The notes under the pieces: model-generated | Told to the model about the DNA's origin: nothing | The model's database searches: none | Seen by the model: the letters and a program-made list of their open reading frames with translations, nothing else | DNA from: 9FT-COMBO-48-23 sp963754385 | GTDB taxonomy: Bacteria; Chloroflexota; Dehalococcoidia; GIF9; UBA5629 | Assembly: GCA_963754385.1 (NCBI GenBank) | Contig: CAVWGE010000001.1 | Location: 310,001 to 374,000, forward strand | DNA: 64,000 bases | Reading direction: 5' to 3' | Part shown: positions 16,264-24,726 of the stretch, one piece after another | Numbering within the stretch: the first letter of the stretch is position 1 | Layout: each line of letters starts with the position of its first letter | Position numbers and translations under genes: made by a program

Positions 16264-18006
16264 GTGACTTCGGAGAAAAAAGAGGCGACATTGGAAAGGA
16301 TACGGCATTCGGCTGCTCATGTGATGGCTGAAGCAGTCCAATCACTTTTTCCTGAAGCTAAATTTGGCATAGGTCCGGCTATTGAAGATGGGTTTTATTA
16401 CGATTTTGAATTGCCCCGGGCTCTTGTTCCAGAAGATTTGACGGCAATTGAAGCTAAGATGAGGGAGATAATTGCTGCTAATTCCCCTTTTATTAAAGAG
16501 GAACTCAGCAAGGCTAAGGCACAGAAGTTGTTTTCCGAGCAACCTTATAAGTTGGAACTCATTAAGGAACTTCCTGACAAAACAGTCACCATTTATCGCC
16601 AGGGCTCTTTTGTTGATTTGTGTCGTGGTCCCCATGCGAATTCAACTAATGAGGTTAAGGCTTTTAAACTCACAAGTATTGCCGGGGCTTACTGGCGAGG
16701 TGATGAAAGGCGCCCCATGTTACAAAGGATTTATGGTGTCGCTTTTGATACTCAGGCTGAGCTCGAAGATTACTTGGCTCGATTAACTGAAGCTGCTAAG
16801 CGAGACCACAGGAAATTGGGTAAGGAGCTCGACCTCTTTAGCATTCACGAAGATGCTGGCCCCGGGTTGGTTCACTGGCATCCTAAAGGCGCTTTGGTGC
16901 GCCAGCTAATTGAGGATTTCTGGAGGCAAGAACACAGAAAACGCGGTTATGACATTGTGTTTACACCGCATATCTCAAAAGTAGGCCTTTGGAAAATTAG
17001 TGGGCATTGGGACTTCTACCGAGAGAGCATGTACTCACCTATGGATATCGATGAGGTGGAGTACGTCGTTAAACCGATGAATTGTATTGGACACATACTG
17101 ATGTACAAGACACAATTGCGCAGCTACAGGCATCTGCCGCTTCGCTATGCCGAGTTGGGTACAGTATATCGCTATGAGCGGTCTGGGGTACTGCATGGGC
17201 TGGCAAGGGTACGTGGCTTCACTCAGGATGATGCGCATATCTTTTGTCGCCCTGACCAGCTTGAGGCTGAAGTAACAGAGGTGGTGCAATTGGCTCGCTT
17301 TATGATGAGTACTTTTGGGTTTAGTGAATATGAGCTTCTTCTGTCCACCCGGCCTGAGAAATATGCAGGGACTCTACAGGTTTGGGAAGAGGCTACGGAG
17401 GCGCTAAGAAATGTTCTGAAGAACCTTAAGCTTGATTATAATATAGACCCTGGGGAAGGCGTCTTTTATGGGCCAAAAATTGATGTCAAGCTTAGAGATG
17501 CTTTAGGGCGGCTGTGGCAGGGTCCCACGATTCAAGTTGATTTTAATCTGCCACAACGCTTTGATGTTAACTATATTGGTGAGGATGGTTCGGAGCATAA
17601 GGTAGTGATGGTACATCGGACTGTTTTGGGTAGTATGGAGCGTTTTATGGCCTGTCTTATTGAGCATTATGCTGGCGCTTTTCCGCTGTGGCTATCTCCG
17701 GTTCAGGTAGTTATAATTCCTATAGCTGACCGTCACCTGAGCTATGCCCAGCAAGTGGCAAATGAACTCAGAGAAAGTGGTATCCGTGTTCAGGTTGATG
17801 ACCGTTCGGAGAGGATGAACTTAAAAATAAGAGAGGCGCAACTGGAGAAAATTCCTTACATGCTTGTTGTCGGTGATAAAGAGCTGGATGCCTCCCAAGT
17901 TTCTCTTCGGCTGAGAAGCGGAGAGGACTTAGGCTTGCTGGCGCTTTCTCAGTTTGCGGATAGGGTAAAACCAATCATTGAAACTAAAGCCCCGGATAGA
18001 CTTTGA
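16264..18006 (+). CDS. thrS: Threonyl-tRNA synthetase lacking the TGS domain
   Basis: The 580-residue class II synthetase charges tRNA-Thr. It starts directly with the editing (SAD) domain: RIRHSAAHVMAEAV near residue 12 and VDLCRGPH near 119. The usual 60-residue TGS domain is missing. The catalytic core follows with RYAELGTVYRYERSG (motif 2 region) near 300 and HRTVLGSMERF (motif 3) near 450. The anticodon-binding domain takes up the last 100 residues. GTG 16264 is preferred over TTG 16240 because GGGAG stands seven bases before it and it lies clear of the attenuator. It leads the thrS-infC-rpmI-rplT-pheS-pheT cluster. Confidence 0.93.
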   Translation: MTSEKKEATLERIRHSAAHVMAEAVQSLFPEAKFGIGPAIEDGFYYDFELPRALVPEDLTAIEAKMREIIAANSPFIKEELSKAKAQKLFSEQPYKLELIKELPDKTVTIYRQGSFVDLCRGPHANSTNEVKAFKLTSIAGAYWRGDERRPMLQRIYGVAFDTQAELEDYLARLTEAAKRDHRKLGKELDLFSIHEDAGPGLVHWHPKGALVRQLIEDFWRQEHRKRGYDIVFTPHISKVGLWKISGHWDFYRESMYSPMDIDEVEYVVKPMNCIGHILMYKTQLRSYRHLPLRYAELGTVYRYERSGVLHGLARVRGFTQDDAHIFCRPDQLEAEVTEVVQLARFMMSTFGFSEYELLLSTRPEKYAGTLQVWEEATEALRNVLKNLKLDYNIDPGEGVFYGPKIDVKLRDALGRLWQGPTIQVDFNLPQRFDVNYIGEDGSEHKVVMVHRTVLGSMERFMACLIEHYAGAFPLWLSPVQVVIIPIADRHLSYAQQVANELRESGIRVQVDDRSERMNLKIREAQLEKIPYMLVVGDKELDASQVSLRLRSGEDLGLLALSQFADRVKPIIETKAPDRL

Positions 18007-18073
18007 TTTCCTGCTGTGAATGTGATATATTTTTGCCCGATGGTCTATTTCTTGTAAGGAGGTGAGGAGAGAC

Positions 18074-18622
18074 ATAGTCAAGGAGCTGCGCGTTAATCGA
18101 TGGATTAGAGCTAAGGAGGTTCGGCTTATAGGGGAGACAGGAGCACAGTTGGGAGTATTCCCGATTGATAAGGCGTTACAGATAGCTAACGAACGCGGTC
18201 TTGATTTGGTGGAGGTGGCGCCAGGTTCAGTTCCTTCTGTATGTCGAGTTCTTGACTACGGAAGATATAGATACGAGCAGACCAAAAAGGAGCGTAAAGC
18301 ACGAAAAGGCCAGAGAGGTGGTGCGCTTAAGGAAATTCGAATTAGGCCCAGGATGAAGGAACACGACCTTGAGACTAAAATTAAGATTGCGAGGAAATTG
18401 TTGGGGGAGGGTGATAAGGTAAAGTTTTTTTTAATTTTCCGGGGCAGGGAGATCACTCACCCGGAGATAGGTTTGAAGCTATTGCGAAAAGCGGCAGATG
18501 ATTTGAAAGATATAGCAGGATTGGATGGAGCACCGTCTACAGAGGGCCGTTTTATGAGCTTAGTGCTTTCGCCTATTTCGACCAAACAAACTAAGAAACC
18601 AGCTGTTGAGGAGAAAATTTAG
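18074..18622 (+). CDS. infC: Translation initiation factor IF-3, probable AUA start
   Basis: IF-3 binds the 30S subunit and checks start-codon pairing. The N-domain (KELRVNRWIRAKEVRLIG, then LDLVEVAPGSVPSVCRVLDY) and C-domain (KEIRIRPRMKEHDLETKI, VKFFLIFRGREI) are complete. The homologous N-terminus falls at ATA 18074, giving a protein of 182 residues that begins MVKELRVN. GTG 18062 is in frame but is buried in the AAGGAGG ribosome binding site, so it cannot be served by it; GAGGAG at 18064-18069 can serve the ATA. Use of a rare start codon matches the known autoregulation of infC (AUU in E. coli). The stop is immediately followed by rpmI. Confidence 0.9.
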   Translation: MVKELRVNRWIRAKEVRLIGETGAQLGVFPIDKALQIANERGLDLVEVAPGSVPSVCRVLDYGRYRYEQTKKERKARKGQRGGALKEIRIRPRMKEHDLETKIKIARKLLGEGDKVKFFLIFRGREITHPEIGLKLLRKAADDLKDIAGLDGAPSTEGRFMSLVLSPISTKQTKKPAVEEKI

Positions 18623-18826
18623 ATGCCGAAACTCAAGACACATAAAGGGGCTAAAAGCCGCTTCCACATCACGGGCAGCGGCAAAATTATGCGTGTCAAA
18701 GGTGGCAAGAGCCATTTAAGGCGTAAGAAACCGGCTAGGACTAAGCGCCTTTATGATGATATGATTATGGTTCACCCTTCTGATAAGGTTAGGTTAAAGA
18801 GATTACTGCCCTACGGCTTGAAATAG
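18623..18826 (+). CDS. rpmI: Ribosomal protein bL35
   Basis: The 67-residue basic protein matches bL35: MPKLKTHKGAKSRFHITGSG at the N-terminus, then SHLRRKKPARTKR and the C-terminal VRLKRLLPYG. It is a structural protein of the large subunit. The ATG abuts the infC stop with no gap, so translation is presumably coupled. The order infC-rpmI-rplT is conserved through most bacteria. Confidence 0.97.
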   Translation: MPKLKTHKGAKSRFHITGSGKIMRVKGGKSHLRRKKPARTKRLYDDMIMVHPSDKVRLKRLLPYGLK

Positions 18827-18840
18827 ATTGGAGGAAATGA

Positions 18841-19200
18841 TTGCCACGAGTTAAAGGTGGAATAGTCACTCGTCGACGGCATAAAAAGGTACTGAAGTTA
18901 ACTAAGGGGCACAAGGCTACCAGGCATTCTCTATTCCGGCGTGCCCATGAGTCTATGATGCATGCTTTATTTTATGCCTATCGACATCGTCGAGAGCGCA
19001 AGGGTGATATGAGGCGGTTGTGGATTATCAGGATAAATGCAGCTGCCCGGGCGGGAGGGCTTTCCTATAGCCAATTCATGGATGGCCTAAAAAAGGCCAA
19101 TGTGGAGATCAACCGCAAAGCATTGGCAGAGATGGCAGTAAAAGATCCATCCAGCTTCTCTAAGTTACTAACTCTAGCTTCAGCCAAACTCGAGATCTAA
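18841..19200 (+). CDS. rplT: Ribosomal protein bL20
   Basis: The 119-residue protein has the bL20 signature: PRVKGGIVTRRRHKKVLK, then KGHKATRHSLFRRAHESMMH and RRLWIIRINAAARAGGLSYS. It binds 23S rRNA early in 50S assembly and in several bacteria represses its own operon. The start is TTG 18841, preceded by TTGGAGGAAATGA. Only 14 bp separate it from rpmI. No clear L20-binding mimic was identified in the upstream leader. Confidence 0.97.
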   Translation: MPRVKGGIVTRRRHKKVLKLTKGHKATRHSLFRRAHESMMHALFYAYRHRRERKGDMRRLWIIRINAAARAGGLSYSQFMDGLKKANVEINRKALAEMAVKDPSSFSKLLTLASAKLEI

Positions 19201-19217
19201 AATCTCCTCCTCACATA

Positions 19218-20264
19218 GTGAGAATGATGCTAAATCAGGTTGAAGAGCTTGCCTCTAAAGCTTCTGAGGAGCTAGGCAAAATCACTGATGTCAACGACCT
19301 TGAAGCATGGCGAATTCGCTATTTGGGCAGAAAAGGTAGTTTAATACAAATTCTGCGTTCGTTGGCAGCTTTACCGTTAAAAGAGAGGCGTGCAGTTGGG
19401 GCTCGGGCCAATGAACTTAAGAATTCTCTTGAAAGTGCCTTTACTGAGAAGAAAATCAATTTAGAGCGAACTTCAGCTTTTTCTCTGCAACATGAAAGCC
19501 TAGATATCACCCTACCCGGTCAGAGGATTTCTCTTGGTCGCCTCCATCCGACAACTCAAATACTTGAGGAGATATGTGATATTTTTAACAGCATGGGTTT
19601 TCAAGTTGTGGAGGGGCCCGAGGTGGAATGGGATTATTACAATTTCGAAGCTCTCAATATGCCAGTAGACCACCCAGCCCGTGATATGTTTGCCACATTA
19701 TGGATGGACTTCGAGACTAAAACTGGCGACAGACCTATGCTTTTGAGAACTCACACCTCTCCAGTCCAGATAAGAGTTATGGAGAAATCACGCCCGCCTA
19801 TAAGAATAATAGCGCCGGGACGAGTTTATAGATATGAAGCCACGGATGCTACTCACGAGTGGATGTTTTATCAAGTCGAAGGGCTGGCAGTTGACAAAAA
19901 CATAACCCTGGCCGACTTGAAAGGTACCCTTTTTGAATTTGCTCGTCGCCTTTTTGGCGAAGAGAGAAAATGCCGTTTCCGCTGCGATTACTTTCCTTTT
20001 GTGGAGCCTGGTGTCGAGGTGGCAATTGATTGCATGGTGTGTCATGGTGCTGGATGTCGGCTGTGTGGAAACAGTGGTTGGATTGAAATTTTAGGTGCGG
20101 GCATGGTTCATCCTGAGGTTCTCCGGCGTGTTGATATCGACCCTGAAGTTTATTCGGGTTTCGCTTTTGGTATGGGTGTGGAACGTATTCCAATCCTTCG
20201 CTATGGCATAGAGGATATCCGCCTCTTTTATGGTAATGACCTCAGGTTTTTAAGACAATTTTGA
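19218..20264 (+). CDS. pheS: Phenylalanyl-tRNA synthetase alpha subunit
   Basis: The 348-residue alpha chain carries the catalytic class II core of the (alpha-beta)2 enzyme. It has an N-terminal coiled-coil arm (1-85), then VVEGPEVEWDYYNFEALNMP near residue 130, HTSPVQIRVM near 178, and FGMGVERIPILRYGI (motif 3) near 318. An insert with CMVCHGAGCRLCGNSGW near 273 has four Cys in two pairs and may bind zinc; this is seen in some PheS lineages. The start is GTG 19218 or one of the ATGs at 19224 and 19227; no clear ribosome binding site decides. pheT follows 31 bp later. Confidence 0.95.
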   Translation: MRMMLNQVEELASKASEELGKITDVNDLEAWRIRYLGRKGSLIQILRSLAALPLKERRAVGARANELKNSLESAFTEKKINLERTSAFSLQHESLDITLPGQRISLGRLHPTTQILEEICDIFNSMGFQVVEGPEVEWDYYNFEALNMPVDHPARDMFATLWMDFETKTGDRPMLLRTHTSPVQIRVMEKSRPPIRIIAPGRVYRYEATDATHEWMFYQVEGLAVDKNITLADLKGTLFEFARRLFGEERKCRFRCDYFPFVEPGVEVAIDCMVCHGAGCRLCGNSGWIEILGAGMVHPEVLRRVDIDPEVYSGFAFGMGVERIPILRYGIEDIRLFYGNDLRFLRQF

Positions 20265-20295
20265 ACTTGGTTATTTTGGCTCGTAGGACTTTGTA

Positions 20296-22701
20296 GTGAA
20301 AGTTTCACTTCGCTGGCTAAAAGAATATGTTGACATTTCCACGCCGCTTGAGGAGCTGTGTGAAAGGTTGACTATGGCTGGATTGGAGGTTGGGAAGGTG
20401 GAGGTGCTTGGTGGTAACTGGAACGATATAGTGGTTGGCGAAGTAGTTGATATTAATGCCCATCCTAATGCCGATCGTCTGAAGCTGGTGACCGTTGATT
20501 TAGGGGAACAACGTCCCACTGTAGTCTGTGGAGCACCTAATGTCGCAATCGGTTATAAGGTGGCTTTTGCCCGTGTGGGAGCTCAACTCATAGATGGTCA
20601 TAGTGGTGAAGTGGTGCAATTGAAACCGGCTAAGATTCGTGGTGTTGTTTCTGAAGGGATGATTTGCTCTGAGAAGGAACTGGGGATTTCTGATAGCCAT
20701 GAAGGGATTATGATTCTATCACCGGAAGCTGCTATCGGTACTCCTTTGACTGAGTGTCTTGGTGATGCGATTCTTGACCTTGACATAACACCAAACCGAC
20801 CCGACTGTCTATCGGTGATAGGTATTGCCAGGGAAATAGCAGCTCTTACCGTAAGCAAGCTACATATCCCTGAGGTTTATTATCAGGAACTAGGAAGAGC
20901 CATAGATTCCTCTGCCTCAGTTGAAATTGTTGAGCCAGACTTATGTCCCAGGTACTGTGCCAGTTTGCTTACTGGGATTAAGGTAGGTTTATCACCTCAG
21001 TGGTTACAACGGCGGCTGCTGGCTTGTGGTATGCGTCCCATTAATAATATCGTTGATGTTACAAACTATGTGATGCTGGAATATGGACAACCACTTCATG
21101 CCTTTGACTACGATGAGATACGTGGCAAACAAATTATCGTACGTCGAGCAGAAAATAGTGAGATTATAGCTACGTTGGATGGGGTCGAGCGGACTCTAAA
21201 CCCGAATGTATTGGTGATTGCCGACAAAGAGCGAGCTATTGCTGTTGCTGGTCTTATGGGGGGAGCGGATACGGAGGTTACGGAGAGTACTACCACAGTT
21301 CTGATAGAATCAGCAAATTTCAATCAGGCGGTTATTCATCGGGGAGGCATTGGGCTACGGTTGGGCAGTGAAGCCTCACTACGGTTTGAGAAGGGGCTTA
21401 GCCTAGAATTACCGCTAATAGCGTTGAAGCGAGCCGCACAATTAATGGCAGAATTGGCTGGTGGGGAAATAGCTAAGGGAATTATTGATGTTTATCCTGA
21501 CAAGCGGCGCAGGGAATCTATATCGCTGCACGCTGCTGATATTAAACGGCTTCTTGGCGTGGAGTTAAAGGTTAACGAAATAACCAAGACTTTGGAGCTG
21601 TTGGGATTCAGTTGCAGACAAACTGAATCAAATTCGAAGATTCACGTAGAAGTTCCTTGGTGGCGTACAGATGTCAATTGTACTGCTGATTTAGCCGAAG
21701 AGGTAGCTCGTATCATTGGCTATGACAGAATTCCGACTACTATGCTGAGTTCACAATTGCCAAGGCATGAGCCAACGCCGATGTTATCTCTCAAACGACA
21801 ACTGCGCAATATCCTTGTTAGCTGTGGTTTTCAAGAGGTGCTTACCTATTCCTTGACTAATCTGGAGGCGCTGAGTAGGCTTTCGCCACAGCTTGACCTG
21901 ATAGGTCCAACTCCGATGAAAGTGGCTAATCCGATGTCCAGGGAGCAGGAATATCTGCGTGCTACCTTGCGAGCTGGCATACTGTCGATTTTGGCTCGTA
22001 ATGAGAGATATCAAGAAGACGGCATCAGGCTTTTTGAGATTGGGAAGGTGTTTTTACCCCGAGAAAGGGATTTGCCCCAGGAGAAGGAGATGCTTTGTGC
22101 TGTGTTAAGCGGTTCACAGCGCAGGTTGTCCTGGCGGAGTAAGGATGAGCCTGTTGATTTCTTTGTTGCCAAAGGAGTGCTGGAGACTGTTTTATCCCGG
22201 TTGGGATTGGTGGTGAGCTTTGAAGCAGGTGAAGATGAGAGTTTATGCCCCGGGAGCATGGCTAATGTAGTTGTTGGCAATGAAAAGTTGGGGGTTGTGG
22301 GTGAACTACATCCCAAAGTATCAGAGGTTTTTGAATTTTCTGATACCGTCTATCTTATTGAAGTCGACTTGGGTAAATTGTCGCCTTTTGCAACTGCGCT
22401 CAAAAAATATCAACCGATTCCACGATATCCGAGCACAAGCAGAGATATCGCACTGTTGGTGGATGAGCAGATAACATATCAACAGATTTGCGATATCATT
22501 CAGAGTTTTTCTCTTGTGAATTCGGTTGCTCTTTTTGACCTTTATGTGGGCGAACAGGTGCCGGCAGGTAAAAAATCCCTTGCTTTCAGAATTATCTATC
22601 AATCACCTGCGTATACCTTGACCGATAATGAAGTCGACAAGGTTCAGCAGCAAATTCTTGATAAATTGCAGCGCGATTTAAAGGTTTCATTGAGGAGCTG
22701 A
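20296..22701 (+). CDS. pheT: Phenylalanyl-tRNA synthetase beta subunit
   Basis: The 801-residue beta chain is complete. An OB-fold EMAP-like tRNA-binding domain (about 40-150; VVDINAHPNADRLKLVTVD) comes first. The B3/B4 editing domain (about 210-400), B5 (about 405-475), a catalytic-like core (about 480-680) and the C-terminal FDX-ACB anticodon-binding domain (about 708-800; PIPRYPSTSRDIALLVD) follow. Start GTG 20296 gives MKVSLRWLKEYVDI, the standard N-terminus. Length is normal for the family. It is the last gene of the translation cluster, and a new promoter follows before the TIG-repeat gene. Confidence 0.96.
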   Translation: MKVSLRWLKEYVDISTPLEELCERLTMAGLEVGKVEVLGGNWNDIVVGEVVDINAHPNADRLKLVTVDLGEQRPTVVCGAPNVAIGYKVAFARVGAQLIDGHSGEVVQLKPAKIRGVVSEGMICSEKELGISDSHEGIMILSPEAAIGTPLTECLGDAILDLDITPNRPDCLSVIGIAREIAALTVSKLHIPEVYYQELGRAIDSSASVEIVEPDLCPRYCASLLTGIKVGLSPQWLQRRLLACGMRPINNIVDVTNYVMLEYGQPLHAFDYDEIRGKQIIVRRAENSEIIATLDGVERTLNPNVLVIADKERAIAVAGLMGGADTEVTESTTTVLIESANFNQAVIHRGGIGLRLGSEASLRFEKGLSLELPLIALKRAAQLMAELAGGEIAKGIIDVYPDKRRRESISLHAADIKRLLGVELKVNEITKTLELLGFSCRQTESNSKIHVEVPWWRTDVNCTADLAEEVARIIGYDRIPTTMLSSQLPRHEPTPMLSLKRQLRNILVSCGFQEVLTYSLTNLEALSRLSPQLDLIGPTPMKVANPMSREQEYLRATLRAGILSILARNERYQEDGIRLFEIGKVFLPRERDLPQEKEMLCAVLSGSQRRLSWRSKDEPVDFFVAKGVLETVLSRLGLVVSFEAGEDESLCPGSMANVVVGNEKLGVVGELHPKVSEVFEFSDTVYLIEVDLGKLSPFATALKKYQPIPRYPSTSRDIALLVDEQITYQQICDIIQSFSLVNSVALFDLYVGEQVPAGKKSLAFRIIYQSPAYTLTDNEVDKVQQQILDKLQRDLKVSLRS

Positions 22702-22765
22702 CTTGTTCGTGACCAGAATTTTAAAGAACATCTCACTTGAGCGAAACTTTTGCCCAAATTTACGC

Positions 22766-22771
22766 TATAAT
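22766..22771 (+). promoter_or_regulatory. -10 element upstream of the TIG-repeat surface gene
   Basis: TATAAT at 22766-22771 lies 36 bp before the GTG start. No good -35 is present at 16-18 bp. Transcription would start near 22778, leaving a leader of about 30 bases that contains the AGGAAGGGGGGAGA ribosome binding site. This separates the surface gene from the pheT operon. Confidence 0.4.
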
Positions 22772-22807
22772 AGGATGTGATTATTTATAGGAAGGGGGGA
22801 GACAGGC

Positions 22808-24556
22808 GTGAAAATTAGAGTTTCTGCTCCGGCTCTATGCTTAGTCTTGATTTCAGTTCTCTCTTTTGCAGTTCCTGTCCAGGCTGCTGGCATGACTCCA
22901 ACGGCGGGTGTTGTTGGGGCGACGGTGACCGTATCCGAATTGATATCCGGGTCTTATTCCATTAAGTGGGATGGAGTTGAGGTCAAGCAAGGTACACTGC
23001 CAGGCGGGGGTAGTGTCACCTTTACCGTATCTGATTCCTGTGGAGGGAATCATACTGTCACAGTGGAAAATCCGATTGGCACCCAGGTCTTTTCTGCCTC
23101 ATTCTATGTTCTTCCGTCGATAGGCGTCAGCCCAAACTCAGGTGTTGCTGGTGATTCTGTCACTGTTGCGGGTAAAGGTTTTGCCAATGCTGAAGGTAGC
23201 ATCAAGGTCACTTATGATGGCACAGACATGCAGACAGGAATTACTGCTAGTGATAAGGGCTCGTGGAGCGCAACCTTTTCCGTGCCCAGCTCGGCCGAGG
23301 GTAGTCATACGGTTGATGCTTCAGGAAGTACCACTGAGGCAGGTGATGTTCCCGACGTCACCTTAACAGTCAGTCCGAAAATCAGTATCAGCCCGGTGTC
23401 TGGTGGTGTTGGTACTTCAGTCACTGTCAGTGGTACTGGCTTTGGCAAAGATGAAGGCAGCATTCGAGTTACCTATGATGGCACTGATGCAAAAACTGGT
23501 GTCAGTGCTGACAGCAAAGGGTCATGGGATGTTACTCTTCTTGTTCCTAGCTCTATTAAAGGCGTTCATACGATAGATGCTTCAGGTGCTTCAACCAATG
23601 CTGATGGAGTTCCTGACATCACCTTTTTTGTCTCCTCTGCTGTGGAAATTAAGCCAGAATCGGGGTATGTAGGTGATAGTATTACCATTAACGGTTGTGG
23701 TTTTGGGGGTAGCGAGAGCGGTATAACAGTTACGCTTGATGGTAATGTTGTTAAGAGTGATATCGCATCTAATGGGGAAGGTTGCTGGACCACCTCTTTG
23801 GCTATACCTGCCAGTATCGGAGGTAGCCATTTCATAGATGCTTATAGTGCTTCGACTGCTGCTAATGACGTTGCTGATGCTAAACTAACTGTTTTATCGA
23901 AAATGGTTATAGAGCCTGCTGAGGGATATGTGGGTTGCGATATTTTAGTTAGCGGCACTGCTTTTGGTGCGGAAAAAGAAGTGGCTGTTAAATATGACGA
24001 CATTGCGGTGGTTACTGAATCAGTCACTGATGCTAAAGGCAACTTTCAAGCGAGTTTTAAGGCACCTAAAAGTATAGGTGGTAAGCATAATGTAATTGCT
24101 ACTGATGCTGGTGGTACCTCAGCCTCGGGTGTTTTTACCATGGAAACAACCCCACCACCATTGCCACAGATTGTATCCCCGAAGGATGGAGGTAGAGTAG
24201 GCTTTTTCGATCGTGTTACTCCTACCTTCGAATGGGCCGATGTTTCTGACCCGAGCGGTGTTTACTATAGTTTGCAGATATCTTCTCAATCTGACTTTGC
24301 AACGACGGTGTTAAGTAAAGAAGGTTTGGTTGAGTCTAAATATACTTTGACTGATGACGAGGCTTTGCTTCGAGGAAAATATTACTGGCGGATTAAAGCT
24401 GTAGATGGCGCTGGTAATGATAGCGGTTGGAGCACATCAATACTTGTTAATGTTGGACTTATGCCGCTATGGGCGTTTATACTTATTGTCGTTGTTGCCA
24501 TTGCTTTTATAGTTAGATTGGTCTTCTTTCTGAAGAATCTCAAAAGAGGGCATTAG
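22808..24556 (+). CDS. Extracellular TIG/IPT-repeat protein, C-terminally membrane-anchored
   Basis: The 582-residue protein has a signal peptide (1-27; hydrophobic core ALCLVLISVLSF, cleavage after QAA). It then has a degenerate first unit and about four Ig-like TIG/IPT units of roughly 88 residues, starting near 103, 190, 278 and 365. Each opens with a phrase like ISPVSGGVGTSVTVSGTGF and ends with GSHTVDAS or the like. A fibronectin-like domain (about 448-545, with YYWRIKAVDGAGNDSGW) and a C-terminal transmembrane helix (LWAFILIVVVAIAFIVRLVF) with a short basic tail follow. This is a single-pass surface protein facing outward, of unknown ligand. A close architectural relative is encoded at 41424-43046. 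Confidence 0.8.
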   Translation: MKIRVSAPALCLVLISVLSFAVPVQAAGMTPTAGVVGATVTVSELISGSYSIKWDGVEVKQGTLPGGGSVTFTVSDSCGGNHTVTVENPIGTQVFSASFYVLPSIGVSPNSGVAGDSVTVAGKGFANAEGSIKVTYDGTDMQTGITASDKGSWSATFSVPSSAEGSHTVDASGSTTEAGDVPDVTLTVSPKISISPVSGGVGTSVTVSGTGFGKDEGSIRVTYDGTDAKTGVSADSKGSWDVTLLVPSSIKGVHTIDASGASTNADGVPDITFFVSSAVEIKPESGYVGDSITINGCGFGGSESGITVTLDGNVVKSDIASNGEGCWTTSLAIPASIGGSHFIDAYSASTAANDVADAKLTVLSKMVIEPAEGYVGCDILVSGTAFGAEKEVAVKYDDIAVVTESVTDAKGNFQASFKAPKSIGGKHNVIATDAGGTSASGVFTMETTPPPLPQIVSPKDGGRVGFFDRVTPTFEWADVSDPSGVYYSLQISSQSDFATTVLSKEGLVESKYTLTDDEALLRGKYYWRIKAVDGAGNDSGWSTSILVNVGLMPLWAFILIVVVAIAFIVRLVFFLKNLKRGH

Positions 24557-24637
24557 AGAGCTTCACCGAGCAAATATTTACCCCTAAAATTAGTGAGCAA
24601 GTATGAATGGATAAGGTTGGTTAGCTTTGACAGCAAA

Positions 24638-24656
24638 GAATAGATCGGGTCTATTC
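24638..24656. terminator. Hairpin between convergent TIG-repeat and proS genes
   Basis: GAATAGA and TCTATTC form a 7-bp stem around TCGGG. On the minus strand it is followed by TTTGC, so it may end the proS transcript weakly. It may also act on the plus strand. The T-run is short and confidence is low. Confidence 0.3.
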
Positions 24657-24726
24657 TGGGTAGTGTGTTGGTTTTCGTAGCTGCTTGGTTTCAGAGGCAT
24701 GTCAAATCAGAGCAGCCTTAGTTTTT

